64,000 nt of DNA from Acidaminococcus sp. (GTDB lineage: Bacteria > Bacillota > Negativicutes > Acidaminococcales > Acidaminococcaceae): contig JAKVOM010000001.1 in the NCBI GenBank assembly GCA_022482815.1, positions 2,128,946 through 2,192,945 of the forward strand, written 5' to 3'. Below the pieces are notes generated by a model. That model worked only from the letters and a program-made list of their open reading frames with translations, did no database searches and was not told the DNA's origin. The position numbers were made by a program, and so were the translations under genes. Shown here piece after piece: positions 54,108 through 63,305 of this stretch (within the stretch, counting starts at the first letter, position 1; each line of letters opens with the position of its first letter).

Positions 54108-54719
54108 TCACTCAAGTGTTCCCAAATAATTTACATATCGAATGCGATATCCGATACGATGGTCATATTCGATACGGCAAACTGACGTATTATCGATGCA
54201 GAAATGCCAGATTTGATTCAGATTTGCATCAAGAATCTTGCTGAGCAGCAGACGGATCATACCGCCGTGGCTTGCAACCATGACCTTTGTATTTTCCGCC
54301 ATTTCCTGACGGATAGCATCAAAGGCATCCCAGCCTCTTTTCTGTGCCTTAAAGAGGTCTTCCCCGCCGGGAATATGGGCATCGGCCGCATGGAGCCAGA
54401 GCGTATCAAGGAGTTTACCCTGGGTTCTCTGGATATCGGTAATCTTCTCCCCTTCCCAGTCGCCGAAAGAAATCTCCCGGAGACCTTTCTTAGTAGTAAT
54501 CGGCATTTCCTTTATTTTAGCCAACGGTGCCAGTGTTTCATGCGTCCGGATGAGATCACTTGCATAAAGTTTTGAAAGTTTAAGGCCTTTTGCGCGCTCA
54601 GCAAGGCTTTCCGCCTGACTGCATCCCGTTTCATTCAGCGGATGATCTTCCCAGCCCTGAAAACGGCCATCGGCATTTGCCTGTGTCATTCCATGTCGAA
54701 CCAAATAAATAGTCTTCAT
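54108..54719 (-). CDS. Histidine phosphatase family protein (phosphoglycerate mutase-like)
   Basis: A 203-residue phosphatase. The catalytic RHG motif is YLVRHGMTQANADGRFQG, the proton-donor Glu lies in LREISFGDWEGE and the second His in VASHGGMIR. Size and motifs fit GpmB/CobC-like phosphatases; substrate unknown. It has its own AGGA ribosome site and follows the efp terminator. Confidence 0.9.
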   Translation of the reverse strand: MKTIYLVRHGMTQANADGRFQGWEDHPLNETGCSQAESLAERAKGLKLSKLYASDLIRTHETLAPLAKIKEMPITTKKGLREISFGDWEGEKITDIQRTQGKLLDTLWLHAADAHIPGGEDLFKAQKRGWDAFDAIRQEMAENTKVMVASHGGMIRLLLSKILDANLNQIWHFCIDNTSVCRIEYDHRIGYRIRYVNYLGTLE

Positions 54720-54736
54720 AATTTCCTCAATAGTAC

Positions 54737-54770
54737 AAAAAAACGAGCCCGCTTATAAGGCTCGTTTTTT
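54737..54770 (-). terminator. efp terminator
   Basis: Stem AAAAAACGAGCC/GGCTCGTTTTTT (12 bp) with a 9-nt loop; the minus strand ends in seven T. It starts 9 bp after the efp stop. Confidence 0.92.
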
Positions 54771-54779
54771 AATTTAAAG

Positions 54780-55337
54780 TTATGCTCTTTCGATGTATTC
54801 ACCAGTACGGGTATCAATGCGGAGCACATCGCCTTCGTTGATGAACAGAGGTACCTTGACCACATAACCGGTATCCATCGTAGCGTTCTTGCTGCCGCCG
54901 GTAGCGGTATCGCCTTTGATGCCCGGTTCGGTTTCAACAACCTTCAGTTCTACCGTGTTCGGCAGTTCTACACCGAGAATACGATCGTTGAAGGAGCTGA
55001 TCTTGACATCCATGTTTTCTTTCAGGAAGTTGATCGCGTTGCCCAGCTGTTCCTTATTCAGTTCGAGCTGTTCATACGTTTCATTGTCCATGAATACATA
55101 CATATCGCCGTCAGCATACAGATACTGCATTTCTCTTCTTTCGACGTTAGCATTCGGAAGACGTTCAGCAGCGTTGAAAGTACGTTCAACAACAGCGCCG
55201 GTGCAGAGGTTACGCATCTTTGCACGTACGAAAGCGGCACCCTTGCCAGGCTTTACATGCTGGAATTCAACTACCTGCCAAGCATCGCCGTCAATCTCAA
55301 CCGTTACCCCAGTTTTAAAATCGTTCGTAGAAATCAT
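54780..55337 (-). CDS. efp: Translation elongation factor P
   Basis: Rescues ribosomes stalled on polyproline; 185 residues in three OB/KOW domains. N-terminal [19 protein letters not shown] leads to the tip loop KPGKGAAF with Lys32, the residue modified in many bacteria. C-terminal [20 protein letters not shown] is the standard ending. It lies 28 bp after pepP, a common pairing. Confidence 0.97.
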   Translation of the reverse strand: MISTNDFKTGVTVEIDGDAWQVVEFQHVKPGKGAAFVRAKMRNLCTGAVVERTFNAAERLPNANVERREMQYLYADGDMYVFMDNETYEQLELNKEQLGNAINFLKENMDVKISSFNDRILGVELPNTVELKVVETEPGIKGDTATGGSKNATMDTGYVVKVPLFINEGDVLRIDTRTGEYIERA

Positions 55338-55365
55338 TCAAAAACCCTCCAAATTATATAATCTG

Positions 55366-56418
55366 TTATTCAAGTTCTTTCAACGCTTTATCAACGGACG
55401 TCATCTTTTCACAGCCCGTTTCGGTCACAAGGACCGTATCTTCAATACGCACTCCGCCGCGGTCAGGCAGGTAGATTCCCGGTTCGACCGTCACAACGGC
55501 TCCCACCGGAAGCGGCGCATTGTTTACTTTGTTCAGCACAGGTTTTTCGTGAATATCGAGTCCCACGCCATGACCGAGGCCATGACCAAAATACTCACCA
55601 TAACCGCGTGATGCAATGTAATCACGTACCTTGCCGTCAACTTCGACACCGGTCAGTCCGGGACGAAGTACCTTTTCTCCAAGAAGATTGGCATTCAGGA
55701 CAATGTCATAGATTTCTTTCTGCCAGGGGGCAGCCTTCCCTATCACAACAGTACGCGTAATATCGGAACAGTACCCTTCAAACACAGCGCCAAAGTCGAA
55801 CGTCAGGAAATCACCCTTCTCGACGACTTTATTGGAAGCCCTGCCATGGGGCAGAGCACTGCGTTTACCGGAAGCTGCAATCGTATCAAAAGAAGGTTTT
55901 TCAGAACCCAGCTTTTTCATATTGTATTCCAGTTCGGCAGCAAGATCCATTTCTGTACGGCCCGCCTTGATATGCGGCAGAAGCTGGTTGAATGCTTCAT
56001 CCGAAATAGCAATGGCCCGGCGAATCCGCTTCATCTCTTCCGGCAATTTCACCTGACGGAGCCCAACAAGATTCAGGTTCTTCCAGGACGCATCCGGCAA
56101 GGCAGCGGCGAGTGCCTGCTGCTCCGTATAGGAGAAGTAATCTCCGTCCAGAGCCAGATTACGGGAAGTCGGGAGTTTAGCAGCTTCAGGCCAGAACCCG
56201 TGGTGATGTTCCACCAGTTCGCACTCCGGTGCTTCCTCTTTTACCTGAAGGGTATAACGGGAGTCCGTAATGATGACCTGCCGCTTACCATCCACGTAAA
56301 GGAGGCTCTCTCCTCCGGTAAAGCCGGTAAAATAGCGGATTGAGGAATCTCCCTTGATGAAAATTCCATCGACTTTTTCCTGTTCCATGAAGGCGCGCAG
56401 TCTACTGAGTGTATTCAT
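55366..56418 (-). CDS. Xaa-Pro aminopeptidase/dipeptidase (M24B)
   Basis: A 350-residue metallopeptidase. The N-terminal creatinase-like domain (1 to about 120) precedes the pita-bread catalytic domain with metal ligands in TFDFGAVFEGYCSDITRT (Asp, Asp), GHGLGHGVGLDIHE (His), VTVEPGIY (Glu) and RIEDTVLV (Glu). The Tyr/Arg details for strict prolidase are not resolved by eye. It is upstream of efp. Confidence 0.93.
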   Translation of the reverse strand: MNTLSRLRAFMEQEKVDGIFIKGDSSIRYFTGFTGGESLLYVDGKRQVIITDSRYTLQVKEEAPECELVEHHHGFWPEAAKLPTSRNLALDGDYFSYTEQQALAAALPDASWKNLNLVGLRQVKLPEEMKRIRRAIAISDEAFNQLLPHIKAGRTEMDLAAELEYNMKKLGSEKPSFDTIAASGKRSALPHGRASNKVVEKGDFLTFDFGAVFEGYCSDITRTVVIGKAAPWQKEIYDIVLNANLLGEKVLRPGLTGVEVDGKVRDYIASRGYGEYFGHGLGHGVGLDIHEKPVLNKVNNAPLPVGAVVTVEPGIYLPDRGGVRIEDTVLVTETGCEKMTSVDKALKELE

Positions 56419-56543
56419 AACGATGCCTCCAAAATAAAAAGTACCCTAGTATTTTAGCATATTCGCGGCTTTTTGCATATAGCAAAAAGCGAAAAAGTGG
56501 CTGTTTCAGTGAGTTTGACAGATTTCTGCAGGCATTTGCTGTC

Positions 56544-57767
56544 TCATTTTCGAATCAGTCTTCTGACCAGGGAATAAGATTGCATGCGGTCATCGCCGTC
56601 TGCCGTGTAAATCATCTGGGGATGCGGAGCCGCCGTGATAGGCGCGCCCGTATCATCCTTCATATTAGCGAGTGTCCAGGAGAAAATCTCCCCATCAGGC
56701 GTCAATACTTCGAGCTCCTCCCCTGCCTTCACATGGTTGCGCTGTTCAATGGTCACGCGCTTTGACGTTTTATCATAGGCAACAATCTGACCTACAAAAT
56801 CAGCGGACTGAATGTAGGAACTGCTTCCATAGACTTCTCCGTCATCGGCGTGCGGTGAAACGGCGAACGCCGTTGTATAAGGGCGATGGGAAATCTTTTC
56901 GAGTTCATCGCGCCAGGCCTGAGGCACCTGATAATGATCCGGGTCGACAAAGCAGGCGTCAATCGCCTTGCGGTAAACGCTGACCACCGTAGATACATAA
57001 TGGATACTCTTCATGCGGCCTTCTATTTTAAGGCTTGCCACTCCTGCTTTCATAAGGTCGGGCAGGTAATCTATGAGGCACAGGTCCTTGGAATTTAAGA
57101 TATACGTGCCGCGCTCATCCTCGGCAATATCAAAAGCTTCACCGCGGTGATTCTTTTCATGCAGAGAAAACTCCCAGCGGCAAATCTGGGCGCAGGCGCC
57201 GCGATTACTGTCGCGGTTCGTGAAATAGTTGCTCAGAAGGCAGCGGCCGGAATGGGAAATACACATGGCCCCATGGACAAAGACTTCAAGATCTATATGG
57301 CTGCGGCGCGCAATTTCGGCAATCTCACTGATCGACAGTTCCCGGGCCAGCACTACGCGGCTCGCTCCGAGCGCTTCCCACGCTTCTACGGCCGCATAAT
57401 TTGTCGTATTTGCCTGCGTGCTCACATGGAGCGGCATAGCAGGAATCACTTTGCGTGCGATATTCCAGATACCCAGATCGGAAACAAGGAGCGCATCCAC
57501 ACCGGCATCCTGCAGTTCTTTCAGATAAGCAGGAAGTTTTTCCAGGTCTGCGTTATGGGGTACGATATTCACGGTCACATAAATCTTTTTTCCGCGTTCA
57601 TGGGCGAAGGCGACAGCCTCCCGAATCTCATCCAGAGAAAGATTGGCCGCAAAAGCGCGCAGTCCGAACATCTTGCCGCCCAGATAGACTGCATCGGCTC
57701 CATAGCGCAGGGCCATTTTGCATTTTTCGAGGCTGCCGGCAGGGGCTAGTAATTCTGGTTTTTTCAT
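56544..57767 (-). CDS. Peptidase U32 family / TrhP-type tRNA hydroxylation protein
   Basis: A 407-residue protein with the U32 start PELLAPAGSLEKCKMALRYG, the AVYLGG motif, YVTVNI and the iron-sulfur cysteine region EVFVHGAMCISHSGRCLLSN with CAQICRW after it. Longer U32 members (YegQ/YrrO, now TrhP) are needed for prephenate-dependent 5-hydroxyuridine in tRNA rather than being proteases; this protein fits that group. Its ATG overlaps the mltG stop by 4 bp. Confidence 0.9.
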   Translation of the reverse strand: MKKPELLAPAGSLEKCKMALRYGADAVYLGGKMFGLRAFAANLSLDEIREAVAFAHERGKKIYVTVNIVPHNADLEKLPAYLKELQDAGVDALLVSDLGIWNIARKVIPAMPLHVSTQANTTNYAAVEAWEALGASRVVLARELSISEIAEIARRSHIDLEVFVHGAMCISHSGRCLLSNYFTNRDSNRGACAQICRWEFSLHEKNHRGEAFDIAEDERGTYILNSKDLCLIDYLPDLMKAGVASLKIEGRMKSIHYVSTVVSVYRKAIDACFVDPDHYQVPQAWRDELEKISHRPYTTAFAVSPHADDGEVYGSSSYIQSADFVGQIVAYDKTSKRVTIEQRNHVKAGEELEVLTPDGEIFSWTLANMKDDTGAPITAAPHPQMIYTADGDDRMQSYSLVRRLIRK

Positions 57768-58816
57768 TGCTCTGTATCTCCGTTGCCAGAAGCAGCTTCA
57801 TCAGAATCTCCGTTGATTCTCTGAATCATCTCCTGGTGTTCTTCATAAGTTTTTGTAAATCGATGGTAGCCATTCTTATCGGCGACAAAATACAGATATT
57901 CTGTCTGGATTGGATGCGTGACCGCTTCAATCGCTTCAATGCTCGGATTGGCAATCGGTCCGGGCGGAAGCCCCTGATGAAGGTACGTATTGTAAGGCGA
58001 TTCCACCTTGAGATCGTCGTAGGTCACGACTTCATGATGGGCACCCAGGATATACTGCACCGTCGTATCCGACTGGATGGGCATGCCCATCTGCATTCTC
58101 CGCAGGAAAATACTTGCCATAATCGGCATTTCTTCCTTCTGGGTCGCTTCCCTTTCCACCATGGCTGCCACATTGACGACATCGCGTATGGACATATTCG
58201 TCTTGGCGATATCAGCACGCAGTTCCGGGGTCAGGCGTTTATCAAACTCCTTAACCATGATTTCCAGAATCTGCTGCTCCGTGGCGCCCTCCGGGAGGTG
58301 ATACGTAGAAGGATAGACAAACCCTTCTGCCGTATAAATCACATCCGGATTAGACGTCTGCATATAAGGAAATGGTGCGTAGCGTCTTGCAGCTTCCTGA
58401 AAAGCTATCGCATTTCCCAAATGCTTCTTTTCGAGGTAGACACCAATTTCCGGAATCGAAGCTCCTTCCGGTACGGTAAACGTATTGTAGCGCACCCTGC
58501 CTTCCGCCAGCATCGTAATTAATTCTTGATTAGAAATGCCAGGTTTGACCTCATAATTTCCTGCCTGCAGGGAGTTGTCCAACCCGCGCAGTTTGACCGC
58601 AATCCGAAAAGTTTCAGGGATGGCTACAACATCCTTCTCATGCAGAAGGGCCGCAATTTCTTTCGTTCCCATTCCTTTTTTTACTGTAAAGCGGACTTTT
58701 TGATCAGACGCAAGAGCCTGGTTGTTATTATATTGAGTTTCATACCAGTATCCGCCGCCTAGGAGGGCTGCACCGAGCCCCAGTAGGAAAACTGCCGTCC
58801 ATAGCTTCTTTCCCAT
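57764..58816 (-). CDS. mltG: Endolytic murein transglycosylase MltG
   Basis: Membrane-bound enzyme cleaving nascent glycan strands; 350 residues. An N-terminal membrane helix (about 5-25) precedes a LysM-like domain, then the YceG domain with TFTVPEGASIPEIG, AEGFVYPSTYHLPEG (catalytic Glu region), VNVAAMVEREATQKEE, QSDTTVQYILG and SPYNTYLHQGLPPGPIANP. A short acidic tail follows. Confidence 0.95.
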   Translation of the reverse strand: MGKKLWTAVFLLGLGAALLGGGYWYETQYNNNQALASDQKVRFTVKKGMGTKEIAALLHEKDVVAIPETFRIAVKLRGLDNSLQAGNYEVKPGISNQELITMLAEGRVRYNTFTVPEGASIPEIGVYLEKKHLGNAIAFQEAARRYAPFPYMQTSNPDVIYTAEGFVYPSTYHLPEGATEQQILEIMVKEFDKRLTPELRADIAKTNMSIRDVVNVAAMVEREATQKEEMPIMASIFLRRMQMGMPIQSDTTVQYILGAHHEVVTYDDLKVESPYNTYLHQGLPPGPIANPSIEAIEAVTHPIQTEYLYFVADKNGYHRFTKTYEEHQEMIQRINGDSDEAASGNGDTEQ

Positions 58817-58825
58817 GTTTTCTCT

Positions 58826-59143
58826 TTATTCCTCGTCCTGTTTTTCCATTTCGTCCATGATGGCGTCATAAGCCTTCTTGACGACTTCAAATTCTTCGTC
58901 CGTAGGATCCAGATAAAGCGGCTCTCCGTTTTCATCAAATTCCATACGGGCAATAATGACCGTGTCATCGTCATCCTCTGCAGCTTCATCATCAGCCTGA
59001 GCCTTTACGAGAAGGGCAAAGTTTTTGTTATCCACGGGAATGACCATTTCTTCCGTATAATACGTTTCATTTCCTGCTTCGTCCGTGATGATCACAAGTT
59101 CTTCCTGATCCTGTGTATCCATCATGTCCTTTTCCTTTGTCAT
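58826..59143 (-). CDS. DUF1292 protein
   Basis: A 105-residue very acidic protein: ELVIITDEAGNETYYTEEMV, then FALLVKA, then an Asp/Glu-rich stretch and DEEFEVVKKAYDAIMDE. It matches DUF1292 (YrzB-like), of unknown function, conserved directly after ruvX in Bacillota. GGAGG precedes the ATG; 5 bp after the ruvX stop. Confidence 0.93.
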   Translation of the reverse strand: MTKEKDMMDTQDQEELVIITDEAGNETYYTEEMVIPVDNKNFALLVKAQADDEAAEDDDDTVIIARMEFDENGEPLYLDPTDEEFEVVKKAYDAIMDEMEKQDEE

Positions 59144-59148
59144 GGTAG

Positions 59149-59565
59149 TTACCTCCTCCGGCTGTCCAGATAATTCTGCAGGATGACCACAGCCGCCATC
59201 ATATCGATGATTTTCTTCCGTCTTTTGCGCTGCAGGTCGGCCTCAATCAGCACCTTTTCGGCAGCTACCGTAGAAAGCCTTTCATCCCACAGGGTGACAG
59301 GCTTTCCGGGGAACTGCTGCTCCAGAAGGACTTTAAATTCCTCACTGGCCTTGGCTCGTTCGCCGACAGAGCCATTCATATTTTTCGGATATCCCAGGAC
59401 GAAGGCCTCGACATTTTCCTGCCCGGCAATTTCCTTCAGCCTGGCAAAATCTTTTTCAAGGCTCCTGCGATGGATTGTTTCCACCCCGCGGGCAATCAGT
59501 CCCGTCTCATCACTGACGGCGACGCCGATTGTCCGGGTTCCCAGGTCCAGTCCCATAATTCTCAT
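59149..59565 (-). CDS. ruvX: Holliday junction resolvase RuvX/YqgF homologue
   Basis: A 138-residue RNase H-fold nuclease. [20 protein letters not shown] contains the first catalytic Asp, and [15 protein letters not shown] contains the later acidic residues; [12 protein letters not shown] is conserved. Family members act in 16S rRNA maturation and possibly on Holliday junctions. It overlaps ireB by 4 bp. Confidence 0.95.
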   Translation of the reverse strand: MRIMGLDLGTRTIGVAVSDETGLIARGVETIHRRSLEKDFARLKEIAGQENVEAFVLGYPKNMNGSVGERAKASEEFKVLLEQQFPGKPVTLWDERLSTVAAEKVLIEADLQRKRRKKIIDMMAAVVILQNYLDSRRR

Positions 59566-59825
59566 TTGGTTTTCTGTTCTCCGAGATAAGACTGCAGCAG
59601 AGCTTCAATCAGTTCATACCGTTCATAACGGCGAATCTTCAGACGGGCATCCTTATAGCTCGTTACATAGGCAGGGTCGCCGCTCAAAAGATACCCTGCA
59701 AGCTGGTCAATCGGGTTATATCCTTTTTCCTGCAGTGCATCCACGACCTCGCGGATTGTTTCCGCAATGGATTTCTTTTCGCTGACCGGTTTAAACATGG
59801 TTGTTTCCTGAGTTGCATGAGACAT
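59562..59825 (-). CDS. ireB: IreB family regulatory phosphoprotein (DUF965)
   Basis: An 87-residue protein. In Enterococcus IreB is a substrate of the IreK kinase and a negative regulator of cephalosporin resistance. The conserved core [30 protein letters not shown] is intact in part form ([19 protein letters not shown]). AAAGGAGGG precedes the ATG. The usual alaS-ireB-ruvX-DUF1292 order is interrupted here by a tetR gene and terminator. Confidence 0.94.
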   Translation of the reverse strand: MSHATQETTMFKPVSEKKSIAETIREVVDALQEKGYNPIDQLAGYLLSGDPAYVTSYKDARLKIRRYERYELIEALLQSYLGEQKTK

Positions 59826-59854
59826 AGTAATCCCTCCTTTGAAACGTTGAAAGA

Positions 59855-59877
59855 CGATGATGCATAATTCATCATCG
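59855..59877. promoter_or_regulatory. Inverted repeat upstream of ireB, candidate TetR operator
   Basis: CGATGATG-N7-CATCATCG is a perfect 8-bp inverted repeat, 30 bp before the ireB start and just after the tetR terminator. A weak promoter (TTGTTA, 17 bp, TATGCA) overlaps it on the minus strand. Size and symmetry suit a TetR-family site, but it could instead be an mRNA hairpin. Confidence 0.45.
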
Positions 59878-59890
59878 GTCGATTAACAAA

Positions 59891-59923
59891 ATATGGGGAA
59901 CTTTGTAAGAAGTATCCCCATAT
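59891..59923 (-). terminator. Terminator after the tetR gene
   Basis: Perfect 9-bp stem ATATGGGGA/TCCCCATAT with a 15-nt loop and a following TTTGTT on the minus strand, 16 bp after the tetR stop. It separates alaS-tetR from ireB-ruvX transcription. Confidence 0.75.
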
Positions 59924-59939
59924 AGAGTCACTAGATCAA

Positions 59940-60476
59940 TTAATAGAAATACTGGCTGATGCAGACAGGAATCGACTCCTGGAACAACACCAGCATCACT
60001 TCGATAGGAACTTTCATACCGTCGACAATCCAGCGGATTGTCATTTCCTCGCCGCCAACGACCACCATTTCCGTGGCAAAGATGATATGTGGATTGTTCA
60101 GGTCGGCTCCGGCATGATGCAGCATCATCCTGTAGGCGTCCCGCACGAAGCGGCGGTTCACCTGACGGAGATCCTCAATATCCTTGCCCTGGTACACATG
60201 CTGAAAGAACTTCAGGTTGGACTGATAGACAAGAAACTTTTTATAAAGTGCTTCGGACCAGGAACTGCTTCCGAGGATATCCCGGGCGTGAACCGAAAGG
60301 ATATGCAGATATTCCCACCTTACCAGTTCTTCCTTGGAATGGAAGTACTTATAGAACTGATAACGGCTGACCTTTGCCTTAGTGAGGATTTCCTTAACGC
60401 TAATCTCCTCGATGGTACGGTCTTCCAGCAGTACCCGAACAGCTTCACCCAGCAGTTTTCTCGGATCCTTTTCCAT
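59940..60476 (-). CDS. TetR/AcrR-family transcriptional regulator
   Basis: A 178-residue regulator. The N-terminal helix-turn-helix is IEEISVKEILTKAKVSRYQF with YKYFHSKEEL after it (about residues 17-50). The C-terminal ligand/dimer domain (about 60-178) contains IRWIVDG and resembles the group of short TetR proteins that lack a clear ligand signature. It lies 12 bp after alaS with its own GAAGGTG ribosome site, so it should be co-transcribed with alaS. It may control itself, ireB-ruvX or something elsewhere. Confidence 0.88.
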   Translation of the reverse strand: MEKDPRKLLGEAVRVLLEDRTIEEISVKEILTKAKVSRYQFYKYFHSKEELVRWEYLHILSVHARDILGSSSWSEALYKKFLVYQSNLKFFQHVYQGKDIEDLRQVNRRFVRDAYRMMLHHAGADLNNPHIIFATEMVVVGGEEMTIRWIVDGMKVPIEVMLVLFQESIPVCISQYFY

Positions 60477-60488
60477 GCTAACACCTTC

Positions 60489-63113
60489 TTATTGAATCTG
60501 ACCTTCTACTACAGTCAGAGCTTCCTTCAGGGCAGCCTGCACCTTGGAAGCGTCTTTGCCGCCGGCCTGGGCCATATCCGGACGACCGCCGCCGTTGCCG
60601 CCCATTACCTGGGCTACGGCCTTGACAATCTTACCGGCATGAATACCCTTCTTAACGGCATCTTTCGTGGCCATGCAGAGAATATTGACTTTATCCGGTG
60701 CCATCGGAGCAGCCAGAACAACGACGCCCTGCACTTTGTCGCGCAGCTGGTCGCCCATCGTTCTGAGCGCCGGCACATCCCGAACCTTGACTTCCTTGAC
60801 AAGAACCGGTACACCCTTGATTTCTTTGACGTCATCGGCAGCACCTGCTGCAGCAGCGGAAACCAGTTTCTTTTCAAGTTCCGCAGCCTTATGCTTTTCA
60901 GCTTTCAATTCATCCTGCAGCGCGTCAATACGGCTGACGAGCGTGCTCGGACGGCCCTTGACCTTTTCTGCGGCTTCATTGATCAAAGCTTCGAGTTCAC
61001 GAGTATAGGCCAAGGCACCGCGGCCCGTAACAGCTTCGATGCGGCGAACACCGGCACCGACACTGGATTCGGACAGAATCTTAAAGAGCCCGATATGAGC
61101 GGTATTGCTTACATGAACGCCGCCGCACAGTTCCATGCTGTAGCCCGGTACATTGACGACACGGACAATATGGCCGTACTTCTCACCAAAGAGTGCCGTT
61201 GCACCCATTTCTTTGGCTTTTTCAAGTTCTTGTTCAGAAATTTCTACATCCACGGCGTCGAGGATCTTGTCATTGACAATATCTTCCACTTCCTGCAGTT
61301 CGTCCGCCGTCAGCGGGGAGAAATGCGAGAAGTCGAAACGCAGACGATCCGGTCCTACATAGCTGCCGGCCTGGTTGACATGGCTGCCCAGTACCTTGCG
61401 CAGTGCTGCATGAAGCAGGTGCGTAGCCGTATGGTTGCGGGCAATGTCAGCCTTGCGGGACAGGTTGACTTCAAAAGTCACTTCTTGTCCAACCTTGAAT
61501 TCGCCGGAAGCCACGGTACCCAGATGAATGGTCGTGCCGTCCGGAAGCTTCTTCGTGTTAGTTACATCAAAAATACCTTCCGGGGAAACGAGACGGCCTG
61601 TATCGCCGAGCTGTCCGCCGCCTTCTGCGTGGAAAGCCGTATTTTGCAGAATAATGGCCAGTTCGTCGCCTTCCTCGCCTTTTTCAATCGGCTGGGAATC
61701 ATGGGCTTCGAAGAGAGCGGCCACTTTGCCTTCCTTGCTGTCTTCATCAACTGTCAGGTCTTTCAGCTGGAGGCTGCGGGTATCGTACATCACGGCAGCA
61801 CCGTTCTTCCCGCTGCGGGCTTTACGGGCACGTTCCTTCTGTTCGGCCATAGCCTTGTCGAAGCCTTCCTTATCCATGGAAAGGCCTTGTTCTTCCAGGA
61901 TTTCTTCCGTCAGTTCCCAGGGGAAACCGAAAGTGTCGTACAGTTTAAAGGCATCGTCTCCATTCAGGACCTTCGTGCCGGAAGCTTTCATTTCGGCAAT
62001 CTTGGCATTCAGCAAATCCGTACCCTGTTCCAGGGTCTGGAGGAAGCTGCTTTCTTCCATGTCGATGACTTTCTCGATAAATTCTTTCTTTTCGACAAGT
62101 TCCTTGTAATGGTCACCGTACATTTCGATAACCTTGTCGGCAAGCTTAACGAGGAACTTATCATGGATACCAATGAGGCGGCCATGACGAACGGCACGGC
62201 GCAGTACGCGGCGCAGCACATAACCGCGGCCTTCGTTGGACGGCAGGATGCCGTCGCCGATCATAAAGGTGACACTGCGGGCATGGTCGGCAATAACCTT
62301 CAGGGAAACATCCGTTGCCGCATCGGCATTGTACTTCTTACCGGAAATCGCACAGGCCATTTCAATGAGCGGGAAAATCAAATCCGTTTCAAAGTTGGAC
62401 GGCTTGCCCTGGATAACGGAAGCCAGACGTTCCAGACCGGCACCGGTATCGATGTTCTTATGAACCAGCGGCGTATACGTACCATCAGCGTTCTGGTTGT
62501 ACTGAGTGAATACGAGGTTCCATAGTTCGAGGAAACGACCGCAGTCGCAGCCGGGGCCGCAAGTCGGTTTGCCGCAGCCTTTATCGGCGCCGAGGTCGAT
62601 ATGGATTTCGGAGTCAGGACCGCACGGGCCGCTGCCGATTTCCCAGAAGTTATCTTCCAGACGTACGATTCTCTCATCAGGCACACCTACTACATCGTGC
62701 CAGATATGATAAGCTTCATCGTCTTTCGGATAAATGGTGATCCACAGTTTGTCAGCCGGGAGTTCCAGTTCCTTGGTCAGAAATTCCCAGGCCCAGGGAA
62801 TGACTTCTTTTTTGAAATAATCCCCAAAAGAGAAGTTGCCCAGCATTTCAAAATACGTATGATGGCGGGCCGTATGACCCACGTTTTCAATATCATCGGT
62901 GCGGACGCACTTTTGGCAGGTCGTAATTCTCTTGGAAGGCGGCTTCTGCTTGCCCGTGAAGAAAGGCTTGAAAGGCGCCATACCGGCACCAATCAGGAGC
63001 AGCGTCGGATCATCGTGAGGAATGAGGGACGCACTCGGAAGGACCAGATGACCGCGGGCCTTGAAGAAGTCCAGATACTTTTGACGAATTTCATTACCGG
63101 TTAAATATTTCAT
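60489..63113 (-). CDS. alaS: Alanyl-tRNA synthetase
   Basis: Class II synthetase charging tRNA-Ala; 874 residues. Motif 2-region HHTYFEMLGNFSFGDYFKKE, a Cys-rich insert (GCGKPTCGPGCDCGRF), GAGLERL motif 3, editing-domain zinc ligands HTATHLLHAAL and ELCGGVHV, a coiled-coil (about 715-745, KAEKHKAAELEKKL) and a C-terminal glycine-rich domain (GGNGGGRPDMAQAGGKD). The leader is about 75 nt from the promoter and no T-box was seen. Confidence 0.97.
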   Translation of the reverse strand: MKYLTGNEIRQKYLDFFKARGHLVLPSASLIPHDDPTLLLIGAGMAPFKPFFTGKQKPPSKRITTCQKCVRTDDIENVGHTARHHTYFEMLGNFSFGDYFKKEVIPWAWEFLTKELELPADKLWITIYPKDDEAYHIWHDVVGVPDERIVRLEDNFWEIGSGPCGPDSEIHIDLGADKGCGKPTCGPGCDCGRFLELWNLVFTQYNQNADGTYTPLVHKNIDTGAGLERLASVIQGKPSNFETDLIFPLIEMACAISGKKYNADAATDVSLKVIADHARSVTFMIGDGILPSNEGRGYVLRRVLRRAVRHGRLIGIHDKFLVKLADKVIEMYGDHYKELVEKKEFIEKVIDMEESSFLQTLEQGTDLLNAKIAEMKASGTKVLNGDDAFKLYDTFGFPWELTEEILEEQGLSMDKEGFDKAMAEQKERARKARSGKNGAAVMYDTRSLQLKDLTVDEDSKEGKVAALFEAHDSQPIEKGEEGDELAIILQNTAFHAEGGGQLGDTGRLVSPEGIFDVTNTKKLPDGTTIHLGTVASGEFKVGQEVTFEVNLSRKADIARNHTATHLLHAALRKVLGSHVNQAGSYVGPDRLRFDFSHFSPLTADELQEVEDIVNDKILDAVDVEISEQELEKAKEMGATALFGEKYGHIVRVVNVPGYSMELCGGVHVSNTAHIGLFKILSESSVGAGVRRIEAVTGRGALAYTRELEALINEAAEKVKGRPSTLVSRIDALQDELKAEKHKAAELEKKLVSAAAAGAADDVKEIKGVPVLVKEVKVRDVPALRTMGDQLRDKVQGVVVLAAPMAPDKVNILCMATKDAVKKGIHAGKIVKAVAQVMGGNGGGRPDMAQAGGKDASKVQAALKEALTVVEGQIQ

Positions 63114-63193
63114 TCATCTATCTCCCAACGTCATTTAATCGCAGCAGGAACGAGCAAGTCCCGCCCTGCCAAAAAGCTTTCAAGCATCCGTAA

Positions 63194-63222
63194 ATTATAT
63201 AAAAATAACGGAAAAGTGTCAA
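63194..63222 (-). promoter_or_regulatory. alaS promoter, full consensus
   Basis: Minus strand TTGACA (63217-63222), exactly 17 bp, TATAAT (63194-63199): both hexamers and the spacing are ideal. It is about 80 bp upstream of alaS and should be among the strongest promoters here. Confidence 0.88.
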
Positions 63223-63236
63223 TTAAGAGGAAAATC

Positions 63237-63281
63237 CGACAGGCCAGAGATGGCTAAAAGAAACAAATCTACGGCCTGTCG
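63237..63281 (-). terminator. Terminator after the aminotransferase gene
   Basis: Perfect 9-bp stem CGACAGGCC/GGCCTGTCG with a 27-nt loop, followed on the minus strand by GATTTTCC. The long loop and short T-run make it moderate. It is 25 bp after the stop codon and just before the alaS promoter. Confidence 0.6.
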
Positions 63282-63305
63282 TGACAAATTCATATAAAAT
63301 TGGCT

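Noticed and set aside
60087-62525. An 812-codon open frame on the plus strand opposite alaS
   Set aside because: Antisense to alaS with no recognisable domain and no ribosome binding site.
63114-63193. Possible T-box riboswitch ahead of alaS
   Set aside because: The leader is only about 75 nt, shows no specifier stem, no T-box sequence and no terminator/antiterminator pair.
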